The notes beneath the pieces were generated by a model. The model was not told the origin of the DNA and searched no databases. It worked only from the letters and a program-made list of their open reading frames with translations. The position numbers were made by a program, and so were the translations under genes. Below, piece after piece: positions 7,664 through 15,677 of a DNA stretch of 25,026 bases; position 1 is the stretch's first letter, and each line of letters begins with the position of its first letter. Source of the stretch: an uncultured Eubacteriales bacterium. Lineage in GTDB: Bacteria > Bacillota > Clostridia > Lachnospirales > CAG-274. Where the stretch lies: the NCBI GenBank assembly GCA_902495025.1, contig CABUWB010000003.1:1-25026 (forward strand), given 5' to 3'.

Positions 7664-9106
7664 ATGGATATAAATGATTTAAGCTGTAAAAGAGTGCTGT
7701 ACTGGTTTGAAAAAATAAACGAAATCCCCAGAGGCTCGGGCAATGAAAAGGCGGTAAGTGATATGCTCTATGCCTTTGCGCTTGGCAGAGGCTTATATGC
7801 AAGGCAGGACGAGGCAAACAACGTAATTATCAAAAAGAGTGCGTCTGAGGGTATGGAGAGCGTACCTCCCATACTTATACAGGGACATATGGATATGGTG
7901 TGCGAGAAAACCCCCGAAACGGAGCATAATTTTGAAACCGACCCGATTAAGGTGATTTATGAGGACGGATTTATGCGAGCTGACGGCACAACCTTAGGTG
8001 CTGATGACGGCATTGCGGTTGCCTATGCGCTTGCGCTGCTCGAAGATGACAGTATCCGCCACCCAGAGCTGCAGGTGCTTATAACCACCGACGAGGAGGT
8101 TGGCATGGGTGGTGCGTCAGCGGTAAATTGCAGCGATATAACCGCAAGGCGTGTGCTTAATATTGACTCCGAGGACGAGGGTGTATTTACCGTAGGCTGT
8201 GCAGGCGGTATGAAAACCACCTCTGAAATCCCTGTTGACTATGAGCCAACGGGTGAAAGAGAGGGTGCATGGCTGAATATCGGAGGTCTTATGGGCGGTC
8301 ATTCGGGCGTTGAGATAATAAAGGAGAGGGCAAACGCCAACAAGCTGCTGGCAAGGGTGCTGTGTGAGCTTGATGAAAAAATGGATATAAGGGCGGCGGC
8401 ACTTTTTGGCGGTGCAAAAGACAATGCAATACCAAGGGACGCAGGCTGTTTTGTTGCTTTAAAGCCGGGCGGTCTTGATGGAGCAGATAAAATAATAAAA
8501 GAGCTGGAGCATACCTTTAATAAGGAGTTTGAGCCGCAGGGTGAAAGTATTTCGGTTACATTAAAGCCCTGCGAGAGAGAGGAAAAGGTGTTTACCCATG
8601 CCGATTTAAAGAGGGTTATATCGGCAATTATGCTTATGCCAAACGGCGTACTTGCCATGGATAAAAGGCTTGATATGCCCGAAACATCAAACAATCTCGG
8701 TGTTGTTAAAACACAGGGGGATAAGGTGGTGCTTACCTGTGCGGTGCGCAGCTCCGTTATCAGCCGTAAGTATGAGGTTTACAGCCGTATTAAGGCGCTT
8801 ACCGAGCTTGCAGGCGGCGAGTGCAGCTACAAGGGCAACTATCCTGCATGGGAGTATAAAAGCGACAGTGAGCTTATAAGACAGGCGGAAAAAATATTTG
8901 AGCAGATGTACGGCAGAAAGCCTAAGCTTGAAACCATACACGCAGGTCTTGAATGTGGTCTGCTTGCGGAAAAAATGCCGGGCTGTGAGCTGATAAGCTT
9001 TGGTCCCGATATACACGATATTCACACTCCAAAGGAGAGGGCGGACATTGCCTCGGTTGACAGAACATGGGAGCTTATTAAAAGGCTTGTTGAGGGATTA
9101 GCTTAA
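7664..9106 (+). CDS. pepD: Aminoacyl-histidine dipeptidase (Xaa-His dipeptidase, M20)
   Basis: 480 residues, the normal PepD length (about 480-490). A cytoplasmic zinc metallopeptidase that splits dipeptides of the Xaa-His type. M20 features in order: GHMDMVCEK (His75, Asp77), TTLGADDGIAVA with the bridging Asp near 115, TTDEEVGMGGA (Glu144-Glu145, the general base and a metal ligand), GGHSGVEI in the lid domain, and a C-terminal HAGLECGLL holding the last metal ligand. GGAGG lies shortly before the ATG. It closes the plus-strand run that starts with cdaA and is followed by a strong terminator. It probably recycles peptides. Confidence 0.95.
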   Translation: MDINDLSCKRVLYWFEKINEIPRGSGNEKAVSDMLYAFALGRGLYARQDEANNVIIKKSASEGMESVPPILIQGHMDMVCEKTPETEHNFETDPIKVIYEDGFMRADGTTLGADDGIAVAYALALLEDDSIRHPELQVLITTDEEVGMGGASAVNCSDITARRVLNIDSEDEGVFTVGCAGGMKTTSEIPVDYEPTGEREGAWLNIGGLMGGHSGVEIIKERANANKLLARVLCELDEKMDIRAAALFGGAKDNAIPRDAGCFVALKPGGLDGADKIIKELEHTFNKEFEPQGESISVTLKPCEREEKVFTHADLKRVISAIMLMPNGVLAMDKRLDMPETSNNLGVVKTQGDKVVLTCAVRSSVISRKYEVYSRIKALTELAGGECSYKGNYPAWEYKSDSELIRQAEKIFEQMYGRKPKLETIHAGLECGLLAEKMPGCELISFGPDIHDIHTPKERADIASVDRTWELIKRLVEGLA

Positions 9107-9112
9107 ATAATA

Positions 9113-9147
9113 AAAAAGGTGTTGCCAATTTGCGGCAGCACCTTTTT
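9113..9147. terminator. Bidirectional terminator between pepD and the nitroreductase-fold gene
   Basis: AAAAAGGTGTTGCC (9113-9126) pairs with GGCAGCACCTTTTT (9134-9147) around a 7-nt loop, with a single G-T wobble. It lies between convergent genes with A and T runs on the two sides, so it works in both directions. Confidence 0.88.
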
Positions 9148-9157
9148 GCTTTGTTTA

Positions 9158-10018
9158 TTAAATATTGAAATAAGCCTCAATTTTGCCGCCTTCGGGCAGG
9201 TCATATTCACCCTCGGGAGCGCCCATTATCCAGCCTGTGTAAACGCCGCTGCGCTGTGTAAGCGTGCGGTAGAAGTTAAGCATTGTAATACCGAGGTCAA
9301 GCTTTGCGTCTGACTCATTGGTATCCTCATCGGGTATGGAAACAAGTATAAACTTGCCGCCCTTGATTATAAAGCGGTATGGCTGCTGATTAAGGAAGGA
9401 CGGAGCACAGCAGGCGGAAATAAGACCCTTATAAAGGTCGGTATAGGTTTCAAGTATATTTGGGTTTTCGGTAATACCCATATCCTCTGAGCAGATAGCG
9501 TCTGTAATATACAGCTTTGGTGCAATATTGCCGCTGCGCTGCTTTAAATTTACGTTTGATATATTTACAATATCAAGCCTTGTCTGCTCTGTCTGTGGCT
9601 TGCCGTAGCCAAAAGCGATAAGTGCGGCAGGCACCATTCCGCCGTTAATATTAAGCCTCTGTGCGAGCTTGCCAGCCTCATTGATTGTAAGCCAGCAGGT
9701 ATCAAGACCCATATCGGTAAGCTTAAGCACCAAATCCTCGCCTATGTAGCCTGCGTTTTCAAGGTAATTGTCTGCAGGTGCAGATAAAATAAGCGCATAA
9801 GCAGGCGCCTTGATAAGCAAATCCTTATAGCCGACACAGCCGTTCATCATTGGTGTAGTGTCGGGGTCAATAAGCATAAGTGATGTATTAATGGAGGGAA
9901 TAAGCCTTTTGCAGCCATCAAAATAAGCCTTAATTTCGCTTAAAAGCTGCTCCGGTACGTCCTTCTCCTTAAAATCTCTGGTTGACTTTCTGTCTATTGT
10001 AAGCTGATAATAATCCAT
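9158..10018 (-). CDS. Putative nitroreductase-fold protein (TM1586-like)
   Basis: 286 residues from MDYYQLTIDRKSTRDF. I prefer this ATG (10016-10018) because AAAGGATGG lies 10-16 nt upstream; an in-frame ATG 12 codons earlier has only a weak site. The opening RKSTRDFKEKDVPEQLL is the classic nitroreductase FMN-binding start, and the two-lobed layout (a second half around GLISACCAPSFLNQQPYRF) fits the TM1586-like family, in which the fold is formed within one chain. ENAGYIGEDLVLKLTDMGLDTCW is the typical helix of the family. Members are FMN-dependent oxidoreductases of unassigned substrate. It is monocistronic, with its own promoter and a shared terminator. The family assignment is solid; the reaction is not known. 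Confidence 0.85.
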   Translation of the reverse strand: MDYYQLTIDRKSTRDFKEKDVPEQLLSEIKAYFDGCKRLIPSINTSLMLIDPDTTPMMNGCVGYKDLLIKAPAYALILSAPADNYLENAGYIGEDLVLKLTDMGLDTCWLTINEAGKLAQRLNINGGMVPAALIAFGYGKPQTEQTRLDIVNISNVNLKQRSGNIAPKLYITDAICSEDMGITENPNILETYTDLYKGLISACCAPSFLNQQPYRFIIKGGKFILVSIPDEDTNESDAKLDLGITMLNFYRTLTQRSGVYTGWIMGAPEGEYDLPEGGKIEAYFNI

Positions 10019-10071
10019 AAAAATAACACCATCCTTTATTTTATCAATAAACATTAAATACCTATAATAAG

Positions 10072-10100
10072 ATTTTAGTATAAAACTTACAAAAAGTCAA
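10072..10100 (-). promoter_or_regulatory. Promoter of the nitroreductase-fold gene
   Basis: On the minus strand TTGACT (10095-10100), 17 nt, TAAAAT (10072-10077), giving a start near 10065 and a leader of about 47 nt. The TATAAT-like run just downstream is an alternative -10. Confidence 0.65.
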
Positions 10101-10190
10101 TCCAATTATAAAAACAGATGATAATTCTGCATAAAAATTGATTTTAAAAGCATATTTTGGTTACACTTTTATTAAGATTTGTCATTATAT

Positions 10191-10219
10191 TTGACAATGG
10201 AGCGCAAAACGCTTATAAT
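10191..10219 (+). promoter_or_regulatory. Consensus promoter for the lipoprotein/SseB/ATP-grasp cassette
   Basis: TTGACA (10191-10196), exactly 17 nt, TATAAT (10214-10219), a perfect sigma-A match. Transcription should start near 10226. This rules out the in-frame ATG at 10179 as the start of the following gene. Confidence 0.88.
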
Positions 10220-10227
10220 AGGAAATA

Positions 10228-10310
10228 ATGAGTCAGTGGGCTTTCTTTTGGGAAAGGGTCTGAATGGAACGGAAGGCCGTTCACAAAACTATCATTACAG
10301 GAGGCATTTT
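10228..10310 (+). promoter_or_regulatory. Transcribed leader with a Trp/Phe-rich mini-frame and hairpin
   Basis: The leader of about 85 nt contains an 11-codon frame from ATG at 10228 to TGA at 10261-10263 that reads MSQWAFFWERV, with two Trp and two Phe codons. It starts essentially at the predicted transcription start, so it would be leaderless. Four bases after its stop is a small perfect hairpin (GAACGG 10267-10272, AAGG loop, CCGTTC 10277-10282), then the AGGAGG of the lipoprotein gene. This is compatible with a translated leader, but there is no T-run and no known riboswitch signature. Coding status unproven. Confidence 0.35.
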
Positions 10311-11381
10311 ATGATTAAACGAAAAGGTTTGTGCCTTATAGGTATTGCGGCGGCGCTTATGCTGTCAGCCTGCAGCACCAAAAATGAAAATAATCAGGAA
10401 TTTGTATCCCATGGGGAAAATGTATCAAACGGTGATGTTTCTCTTATTGTTGACTCTGACGAGGGCAAAAAGGCGGCTCTTACAAGACCGCCCGAGGAAG
10501 CAAGGGTTAAGCTTACAATAGGTGTTGTTAAAAATGACGCCGCTGCCATTACACTGGCAAACCTTGCTGCTGAGAATGAAGAGGACGCAGCGTTTGAAAA
10601 ATATGAGTTTGTATATGCTGAAAATTATACAGCCCTTGCACAGCAGCTTAAAGAGGGCAAGCTGGGCGTTGCTGTTATGCCGCCTGCAAAGGCGCTTGAT
10701 ATGTATGCGGCAGATAAGTCTGTCAAGGTGCTTGCAAGCCTTACAAACAAAAGCTACCGCATTGTCGGCGAGGGTATAAGCTCCTTGTCTGACCTTGCAG
10801 GCAAAACCGTTTATATGTCAAATGACGATAAAACCTCGCTCTGCCTTATGACAAAGCTGGTAAACTACGCAGGCATTAAGGATTGTAAGTTTGAGTACAC
10901 AGCAGATAATGCCGAGCTTTATAGTGCAGTTGAGGGCGGCAGTGCGGAGTGTGCAATTATGAGCGAGCCTTATATATCAATGCTCAAGCAAAAGGGCGTT
11001 ACTGTTAAGGAGTACGACTTTTCACAGGACTGGGAAAACGCAACCGAGGGCAACTCCTACTGCGGCGGCTGTCTTGTTGCCACAAACGAGTTTATGACAA
11101 AGCAGAAGGCTGCTGTTGATTATATGCTTGATGATATTAAGCGTAGCTGTGAGGCTGTAAAAAGTGACGCAGGCACAAGTGCGGCAGATGCGCAGAAATA
11201 CGGCTTTATTGATGATGCAAAGGCTGCCGAGGCGGCTTATACGGCAATGGATATAGGCTTTTTTAAGGACAGGCAGATGCGCTACCTTATAAACAATATG
11301 TTTACCGCCTTTGACAATGCGGATTCTGAGGTGCTTGGCACCAACATACCTGACGAGGACTTTTACCTCGTAAAGGATTAA
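10311..11381 (+). CDS. Substrate-binding lipoprotein, NMT1/SsuA-like, without transporter partners
   Basis: 356 residues from the ATG at 10311, set by AGGAGG at about 10299 and the promoter at 10191-10219. MIKRKGLCLIGIAAALMLSAC is a lipoprotein signal with LSAC lipobox, so the mature protein would be anchored on the outer face of the membrane. The body has the periplasmic-binding-protein type II layout of nitrate/sulfonate/thiamine-precursor binding proteins: KLTIGVVKNDAAAITLANLA, LKEGKLGVAVMPPAKALDMY, a hinge at SLSDLAGKTVYMSNDD, and SAVEGGSAECAIMSEPYISM. The ligand cannot be read from sequence. No permease or ATPase gene lies next to it; instead an SseB-like gene follows after 19 nt, probably in the same transcript. 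Confidence 0.85.
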   Translation: MIKRKGLCLIGIAAALMLSACSTKNENNQEFVSHGENVSNGDVSLIVDSDEGKKAALTRPPEEARVKLTIGVVKNDAAAITLANLAAENEEDAAFEKYEFVYAENYTALAQQLKEGKLGVAVMPPAKALDMYAADKSVKVLASLTNKSYRIVGEGISSLSDLAGKTVYMSNDDKTSLCLMTKLVNYAGIKDCKFEYTADNAELYSAVEGGSAECAIMSEPYISMLKQKGVTVKEYDFSQDWENATEGNSYCGGCLVATNEFMTKQKAAVDYMLDDIKRSCEAVKSDAGTSAADAQKYGFIDDAKAAEAAYTAMDIGFFKDRQMRYLINNMFTAFDNADSEVLGTNIPDEDFYLVKD

Positions 11382-11400
11382 ATTTCGGAGGACTTTTTTA

Positions 11401-12216
11401 ATGGAAGATAAGTTAAAAACCGTCAACGCTGCCCTTGTAAAGGCTATGGCGGATATGAAGGAAAATGAAAACAGCGAAACACGCAATGTATTTATACAGG
11501 AGCTTTTAAACGCAAAGCTCATTGTGCCCTCAATTATTAAGCCCGAGCCTGTTGACGGCAAGATTGCGCAAAATTCAAGAATCAGCTTTTTTTCGGTAAG
11601 AACAAAGGATAAGGAGAATATACTTTTTCTTTTCACAAGCGCAGAGGAGCTTGTAAAGTGGGCGCCTGCAAAGGGCAAGCATCTTATTTTGCAGAATTAT
11701 AACCAGTTTAAGGATTTTGTGGTAGGCAAAAAGGCTAACTATGACGGTATTGTAATTGACCCCTACGGCTCAAACATCACCGTTAAGAGGGGACTTATTG
11801 AGGCAATTGACTCTGCTGTTAAGCCTATGAAAATACAGCATGAGCAGATTGATGTTGAAAAGGACTCACTTAAGGCTGCTGAGTTTGCCTCCCCTGGTCT
11901 TTATGCCGCATTGAGCGAGCTTATGGCGAGGAATGAAACCATACTTTCCGCATGGATGATGCAGGCACAGAGAGAGGGACAAAAGCTGCCCACTACAATT
12001 GTCGTGGTTGATTTTAAGGGCGGCGATATGAAAAATACATTTAATTCTATTGCAAGGTGTGCAAACGAGTTTCTTGCACCCGATGAGAGTATCGGCATTA
12101 TGCCTGCATATCATAGGGCTGCAAAGCAGGCGGTGCGCTCGGTTAAGCCTTTCTATGTAAAGGGCGACGAGAGTGAGAGCTTTAAAGCACCGTCAGAGGA
12201 TAAAGAGGAAGAATAA
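11401..12216 (+). CDS. SseB-like protein with acidic C-terminal tail
   Basis: 271 residues; CGGAGG stands upstream of the ATG. The first half (about 15-130: FIQELLNAKLIVP, then RISFFSVRTKDKENILFLFTSAEELVKW) is the SseB N-terminal domain, and the second half (about 160-255: TIVVVDFKGGD, ESIGIMPAYHRAAKQAV) matches the SseB C-terminal domain. SseB was named for enhanced serine sensitivity in E. coli; its molecular role is not established, and related domains occur in secretion and toxin-associated proteins. There is no signal peptide, so it is cytoplasmic. The tail (SFKAPSEDKEEE) ends in three glutamates, notable because two RimK-type ligases follow. Probably one operon with its neighbours on both sides. 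Confidence 0.8.
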   Translation: MEDKLKTVNAALVKAMADMKENENSETRNVFIQELLNAKLIVPSIIKPEPVDGKIAQNSRISFFSVRTKDKENILFLFTSAEELVKWAPAKGKHLILQNYNQFKDFVVGKKANYDGIVIDPYGSNITVKRGLIEAIDSAVKPMKIQHEQIDVEKDSLKAAEFASPGLYAALSELMARNETILSAWMMQAQREGQKLPTTIVVVDFKGGDMKNTFNSIARCANEFLAPDESIGIMPAYHRAAKQAVRSVKPFYVKGDESESFKAPSEDKEEE

Positions 12217-12223
12217 TCATTAT

Positions 12224-12252
12224 GGGAAAGCTGCGGCTTTCCCTAATTTTTT
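12224..12252 (+). terminator. Hairpin with T-run between the SseB-like gene and the ligase pair
   Basis: GGGAAAGC (12224-12231), TGCG loop, GCTTTCCC (12236-12243), then TAATTTTTT. It is a perfect 8-bp stem that could terminate or attenuate before the first ligase. No separate promoter is evident in the 47-nt gap, so partial read-through is more likely than full stop. Confidence 0.65.
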
Positions 12253-12263
12253 AAGGAGATACT

Positions 12264-13127
12264 ATGTACGGCTGGCTTATAGTTAATAATTTTGTTAAAA
12301 GCGAAAAGTCAAAAACTCTGCGTGCTATGCTTTTAAATGCGGCGCAGGAGCTTAATATAAAAATGGAGCTTAAAAGGACGGGTGATAAGGAGCTTAATAT
12401 CCCTGTGGGGGAGAGGTTTGCCGCCCTGCCCGATTTTGCCGTTTTCTGGGACAAGGACATTCACCTTGCCGCAAGGCTTGAAAAGCAGGGACTGCGCCTT
12501 TTTAACTCCTCACGTGCAATAGAGCTGTGCGACAATAAGGTGCTTACATATATGGAGCTTGCAGGGGCAGGCATCAAATTTCCAAGGACGATTGCTTCCC
12601 CCAAAACGTATGAAAATATAGGCTACAGCGACAGCAGCTTTGTTGAAAATGCCTGTAATGAGCTGGGCTTTCCGCTTATTATAAAGGAGGCTTACGGCTC
12701 CTTTGGTCAGCAGGTGTACCTTGCGGAGGATTTTGCGGCGGCAAAAAAAATTATAGCCACGCTCGGCGGACGTGAGTTTGTAATGCAGAGCTTTGTTAAA
12801 GCAAGCTCGGGACGTGATGTGCGTGTAAATGTTGTGGGCGGCGAGGTTGTTGCATCAATATACAGGTATAACGACAGGGACTTTCGCTCCAACATATCAA
12901 ACGGCGGCAGTATGAAGCCCTACGAGGTTAATGCCGAGCAGGCGGAGCTTGCCGTAAATGCGTGCAGGGCACTGGGATTGGACTTTGGCGGTGTGGACGT
13001 GCTGTTTGACGGCGAGGGTGCGGCGGTGTGCGAGGTAAACTCCAATCCGCATTTTAAAAGCACCTTTGATTGTACGGGCGTGGATATGAGTAAGCATATA
13101 ATGCGGCATATAAAGGAGAGCTTATGA
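12264..13127 (+). CDS. RimK-type ATP-grasp ligase, copy 1
   Basis: 287 residues after AAGGAG. It belongs to the ATP-grasp superfamily that joins an amine to a carboxylate via an acyl phosphate, as RimK adds glutamate to ribosomal protein S6. Visible in order: N-terminal pre-ATP-grasp domain (MYGWLIVNN through LRLFNSSRAIELCDNK, the typical family junction), ATP-binding lysines and glycine loop (PLIIKEAYGSFGQQVYL, about 137-153), SSGRDVRVNVVGGEVVASIYR (181-201), and the Mg-binding motif CEVNSNPHFKS with Glu257 and Asn259. All catalytic elements look intact. The partner gene starts inside its last codon (ATGA), so translation is probably coupled. Substrate unknown; close cofactor or small-peptide ligases are alternatives to protein glutamylation. 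Confidence 0.87.
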   Translation: MYGWLIVNNFVKSEKSKTLRAMLLNAAQELNIKMELKRTGDKELNIPVGERFAALPDFAVFWDKDIHLAARLEKQGLRLFNSSRAIELCDNKVLTYMELAGAGIKFPRTIASPKTYENIGYSDSSFVENACNELGFPLIIKEAYGSFGQQVYLAEDFAAAKKIIATLGGREFVMQSFVKASSGRDVRVNVVGGEVVASIYRYNDRDFRSNISNGGSMKPYEVNAEQAELAVNACRALGLDFGGVDVLFDGEGAAVCEVNSNPHFKSTFDCTGVDMSKHIMRHIKESL

Positions 13128-13948
13128 CAGGCTGGCTTATTTACGATAAAAAAGGATATGAAAGGAATAAATGGTTTGCAGGCGAGCTTGTAAAATATCT
13201 GGCTTGCAGACTTATTATTGCCGAGGAGCTGGAGTTTGGCATTGACGGCGGCTGTTATTTCAAATATCGGGGTGAGGCTGTAACAAGACCTGATTATGCG
13301 GTGCAGAGGTCAATTTATCCTCTGCTTTCCATGGCGCTTGAACAAAGTGGTGTAAGGGTATTTAACAGTGCGGGGGTTTGCGAAATATGCAACGATAAGC
13401 GCAGAACGCATCTGCTTGCGGCACAGCTTGGCATACCGACAACCAAAACGGCATTTTCGGATAAAAAATTTTTAAGCGTGCCACAGACGGATATGCCCTT
13501 TGTGCTTAAATCTGCCGACGGACATGGCGGCAGTGAGGTGTTTATGGTTAATAATAAGGCGGAGTTTGACACTGCTCTTAACAGTATTTACAGCGACGGT
13601 GTACTGTTTCAAAAGCCTGTTTCACATCTCGGCGTTGATAAAAGGGTGTATGTGCTTGGCGGCAGTGTGCTTGCTGCTGTTGAAAGGCGTGCAAAAGAAG
13701 GATTTAAAAGTAATTTTTCACTTGGCGGCAGTGCTGTTTTAAGCAGTGTTACTGCAAATGAGGAGCAAATTATAAGTAAGATGGTAAACGCCATTAAGCC
13801 CGATTTTGTCGGCATTGACTTTATTTACGATAACGGTCAGTCTGTGCTTAATGAGGTTGAGGATATTGTGGGTACAAGAATGTTGTATGAGCTGACGGAT
13901 ATTGACGCCGCAAAAAGGTATGCGGAATACATTATAAAACAGATATAA
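13124..13948 (+). CDS. RimK-type ATP-grasp ligase, copy 2 (divergent metal motif)
   Basis: 274 residues, overlapping copy 1 by 4 nt, and starting with the same GWLI (MTGWLIYDKK) as that paralogue. Pre-ATP-grasp region to RVFNSAGVCEICNDKRRTH, glycine loop PFVLKSADGHGGSEVFMV (125-142), DKRVYVLGGSVLAAVERR (172-189), and C-terminal NEVEDIVGTRML. Where copy 1 has Glu-Val-Asn followed by Pro, this one has Glu244-Val-Glu246, so the second Mg ligand is Glu, and the following residues match a different branch of the superfamily. The fold is therefore kept but substrate choice likely differs. It ends the plus-strand cassette at a strong terminator. The pairing suggests sequential reactions or a heteromer; this is inference. 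Confidence 0.83.
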   Translation: MTGWLIYDKKGYERNKWFAGELVKYLACRLIIAEELEFGIDGGCYFKYRGEAVTRPDYAVQRSIYPLLSMALEQSGVRVFNSAGVCEICNDKRRTHLLAAQLGIPTTKTAFSDKKFLSVPQTDMPFVLKSADGHGGSEVFMVNNKAEFDTALNSIYSDGVLFQKPVSHLGVDKRVYVLGGSVLAAVERRAKEGFKSNFSLGGSAVLSSVTANEEQIISKMVNAIKPDFVGIDFIYDNGQSVLNEVEDIVGTRMLYELTDIDAAKRYAEYIIKQI

Positions 13949-13959
13949 AAAACAAATAT

Positions 13960-13988
13960 AAAAAAACTCCCGATTCGGGAGTTTTTTA
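13960..13988. terminator. Bidirectional terminator between the ligase pair and pyrG
   Basis: AAAAAACTCCCG and CGGGAGTTTTTT pair around a 3-nt loop (about 13961-13972 against 13976-13987). The genes on both sides converge on it. Confidence 0.92.
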
Positions 13989-13998
13989 TATTAAAATA

Positions 13999-15612
13999 TT
14001 AAAGTCCTGCGTTTTCCATAGCGGCCTTTACAAAATCTCTGAACAGAGGATGTGGTCTGTTTGGTCTTGACTTAAACTCGGGGTGGAACTGTACGCCCAC
14101 AAACCATGGGTGAATATCCTTTTTAAGCTCCACAATTTCCACAAGTCTGCTGTCGGGTGAGGTACCTGCAATTACAAGACCTGCCTCCTGCATTCTTATT
14201 CTGTAGTCATTATTAAACTCGTAGCGGTGTCTGTGTCTTTCGCTTATAGCGTTGGTTGCATAAGCCTCCTTGGAGAGTGTACCCTCTGCAAGGTTGCATG
14301 GGTATGCGCCAAGTCGCATTGTACCGCCGAGGTTTGCAATGTTTTTCTGGTCAGGCATAAGGTCGATAACAGGGTATGGTGTGTTAGGCTCAATCTCTGC
14401 TGTATGTGCGTCCTTAAGACCAAGCACGTTGCGTGCAAACTCAATAACGGTGCACTGCATACCAAGGCATATACCAAAGTAAGGTATCTTATTTTCCCTT
14501 GCGTACTGTACAGCATGAATTTTGCCCTCTACGCCACGTGAGCCAAAGCCGCCCGGTACAAGTATACCTGCTGCGCCCTTTAACATGGCGTCTGCGCCCT
14601 TTTGCTCAACCTCTTCTGCATATACCCAGCGAATCTTAACCTTTGCGCCGTCGTGTATACCTGCGTGGTTAAGGCTCTCTACTATTGATAAATAAGCGTC
14701 GTGCAGCTCTACATACTTGCCTACAAGCGCAATTTCAACGGTTTTTGTGAGGTTTTTCTCCTTTTCAACCACATCAAGCCAGTCTGTGAGGTCAGGCTCG
14801 CCGCATGGCTTGCCGAGCTTACGGCAAACAATCTGTGCAAGGTGCTCGTTCTCCATCATAACAGGCACCTCATAAAGTGAGCCGCAGTCAAGGTTCTGTA
14901 TTACGCAGTCCTTTTCCACATTACAGAAAAGTGCGAGCTTGTCAATTGACTCCCTGCTGAGCTCATACTCTGTACGGCATACAACAATATCGGGCTGTAT
15001 ACCTACCGAAAGGAGCTGCTTAACGGAGTGCTGTGTTGGCTTTGTTTTCATCTCGCCCGACATACGCAGGTAAGGCACAAGTGTTACGTGAATATAAACT
15101 ACATTCTCCTTGCCCTTTTCAGCTGATACCTGTCTTATAGCCTCAATAAAAGGCTCGCTTTCAATATCGCCCACAGTGCCGCCTATTTCGGTAATTACAA
15201 AGTCAGCGCCGCTCTCCTCGCCTGCACGATAAACCTTCTCCTTAATTACGTTGGTAATGTGAGGTATAACCTGTACCGTTGCGCCAAGGTACTCGCCCTT
15301 ACGCTCCTTATTAAGCACCGACCAGTATATTTTGCCTGTGGTAATGTTGCTGTTTACCGTAAGGCTCTCGTCAATAAATCTTTCATAGTGTCCAAGGTCA
15401 AGGTCGGTTTCCGTACCGTCGTCAGTTACAAAAACCTCGCCATGCTGAAACGGACTCATTGTACCCGGGTCAATATTAAGATAAGGGTCAAACTTCTGTA
15501 TAGTTACCTTGTAGCCCCTTGCCTTTAACAGGCGTCCCAATGACGCTGCTGTAATACCCTTACCAAGGCCTGAAACAACACCGCCTGTTACAAACACGTA
15601 TTTTGTCTGCAT
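13999..15612 (-). CDS. pyrG: CTP synthase
   Basis: 537 residues, the normal length. Aminates UTP to CTP with ATP and glutamine, the last step of pyrimidine nucleotide synthesis. The N-terminal synthetase domain begins YVFVTGGVVSGLGKGITAAS (P-loop-like) and contains FDPYLNIDPGTMSPFQHGEVFV and the ITEIGGTVGDIES stretch. The C-terminal class I glutamine amidotransferase has the nucleophile in YFGICLGMQC and the His-Glu pair in VGVQFHPEFKS. GAGGTG precedes the ATG. It has its own consensus promoter just beyond the S41 protease stop codon. The leader shows no clear attenuator hairpin of the kind described for Bacillus pyrG. Confidence 0.97.
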   Translation of the reverse strand: MQTKYVFVTGGVVSGLGKGITAASLGRLLKARGYKVTIQKFDPYLNIDPGTMSPFQHGEVFVTDDGTETDLDLGHYERFIDESLTVNSNITTGKIYWSVLNKERKGEYLGATVQVIPHITNVIKEKVYRAGEESGADFVITEIGGTVGDIESEPFIEAIRQVSAEKGKENVVYIHVTLVPYLRMSGEMKTKPTQHSVKQLLSVGIQPDIVVCRTEYELSRESIDKLALFCNVEKDCVIQNLDCGSLYEVPVMMENEHLAQIVCRKLGKPCGEPDLTDWLDVVEKEKNLTKTVEIALVGKYVELHDAYLSIVESLNHAGIHDGAKVKIRWVYAEEVEQKGADAMLKGAAGILVPGGFGSRGVEGKIHAVQYARENKIPYFGICLGMQCTVIEFARNVLGLKDAHTAEIEPNTPYPVIDLMPDQKNIANLGGTMRLGAYPCNLAEGTLSKEAYATNAISERHRHRYEFNNDYRIRMQEAGLVIAGTSPDSRLVEIVELKKDIHPWFVGVQFHPEFKSRPNRPHPLFRDFVKAAMENAGL

Positions 15613-15677
15613 AATTACACCTCACTGTTTATTGTATTTATACTTATATTTATCTTTCGCTCTAAAACAACCTATAT

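Noticed and set aside
10179..10310. N-terminal extension of the binding lipoprotein from an ATG at 10179
   Set aside because: It would lie upstream of and across the consensus promoter; the lipoprotein signal and AGGAGG fix the start at 10311.
15613..15677. Attenuator or riboswitch in the pyrG leader
   Set aside because: No terminator-like hairpin or initial G-run is seen in the short leader.
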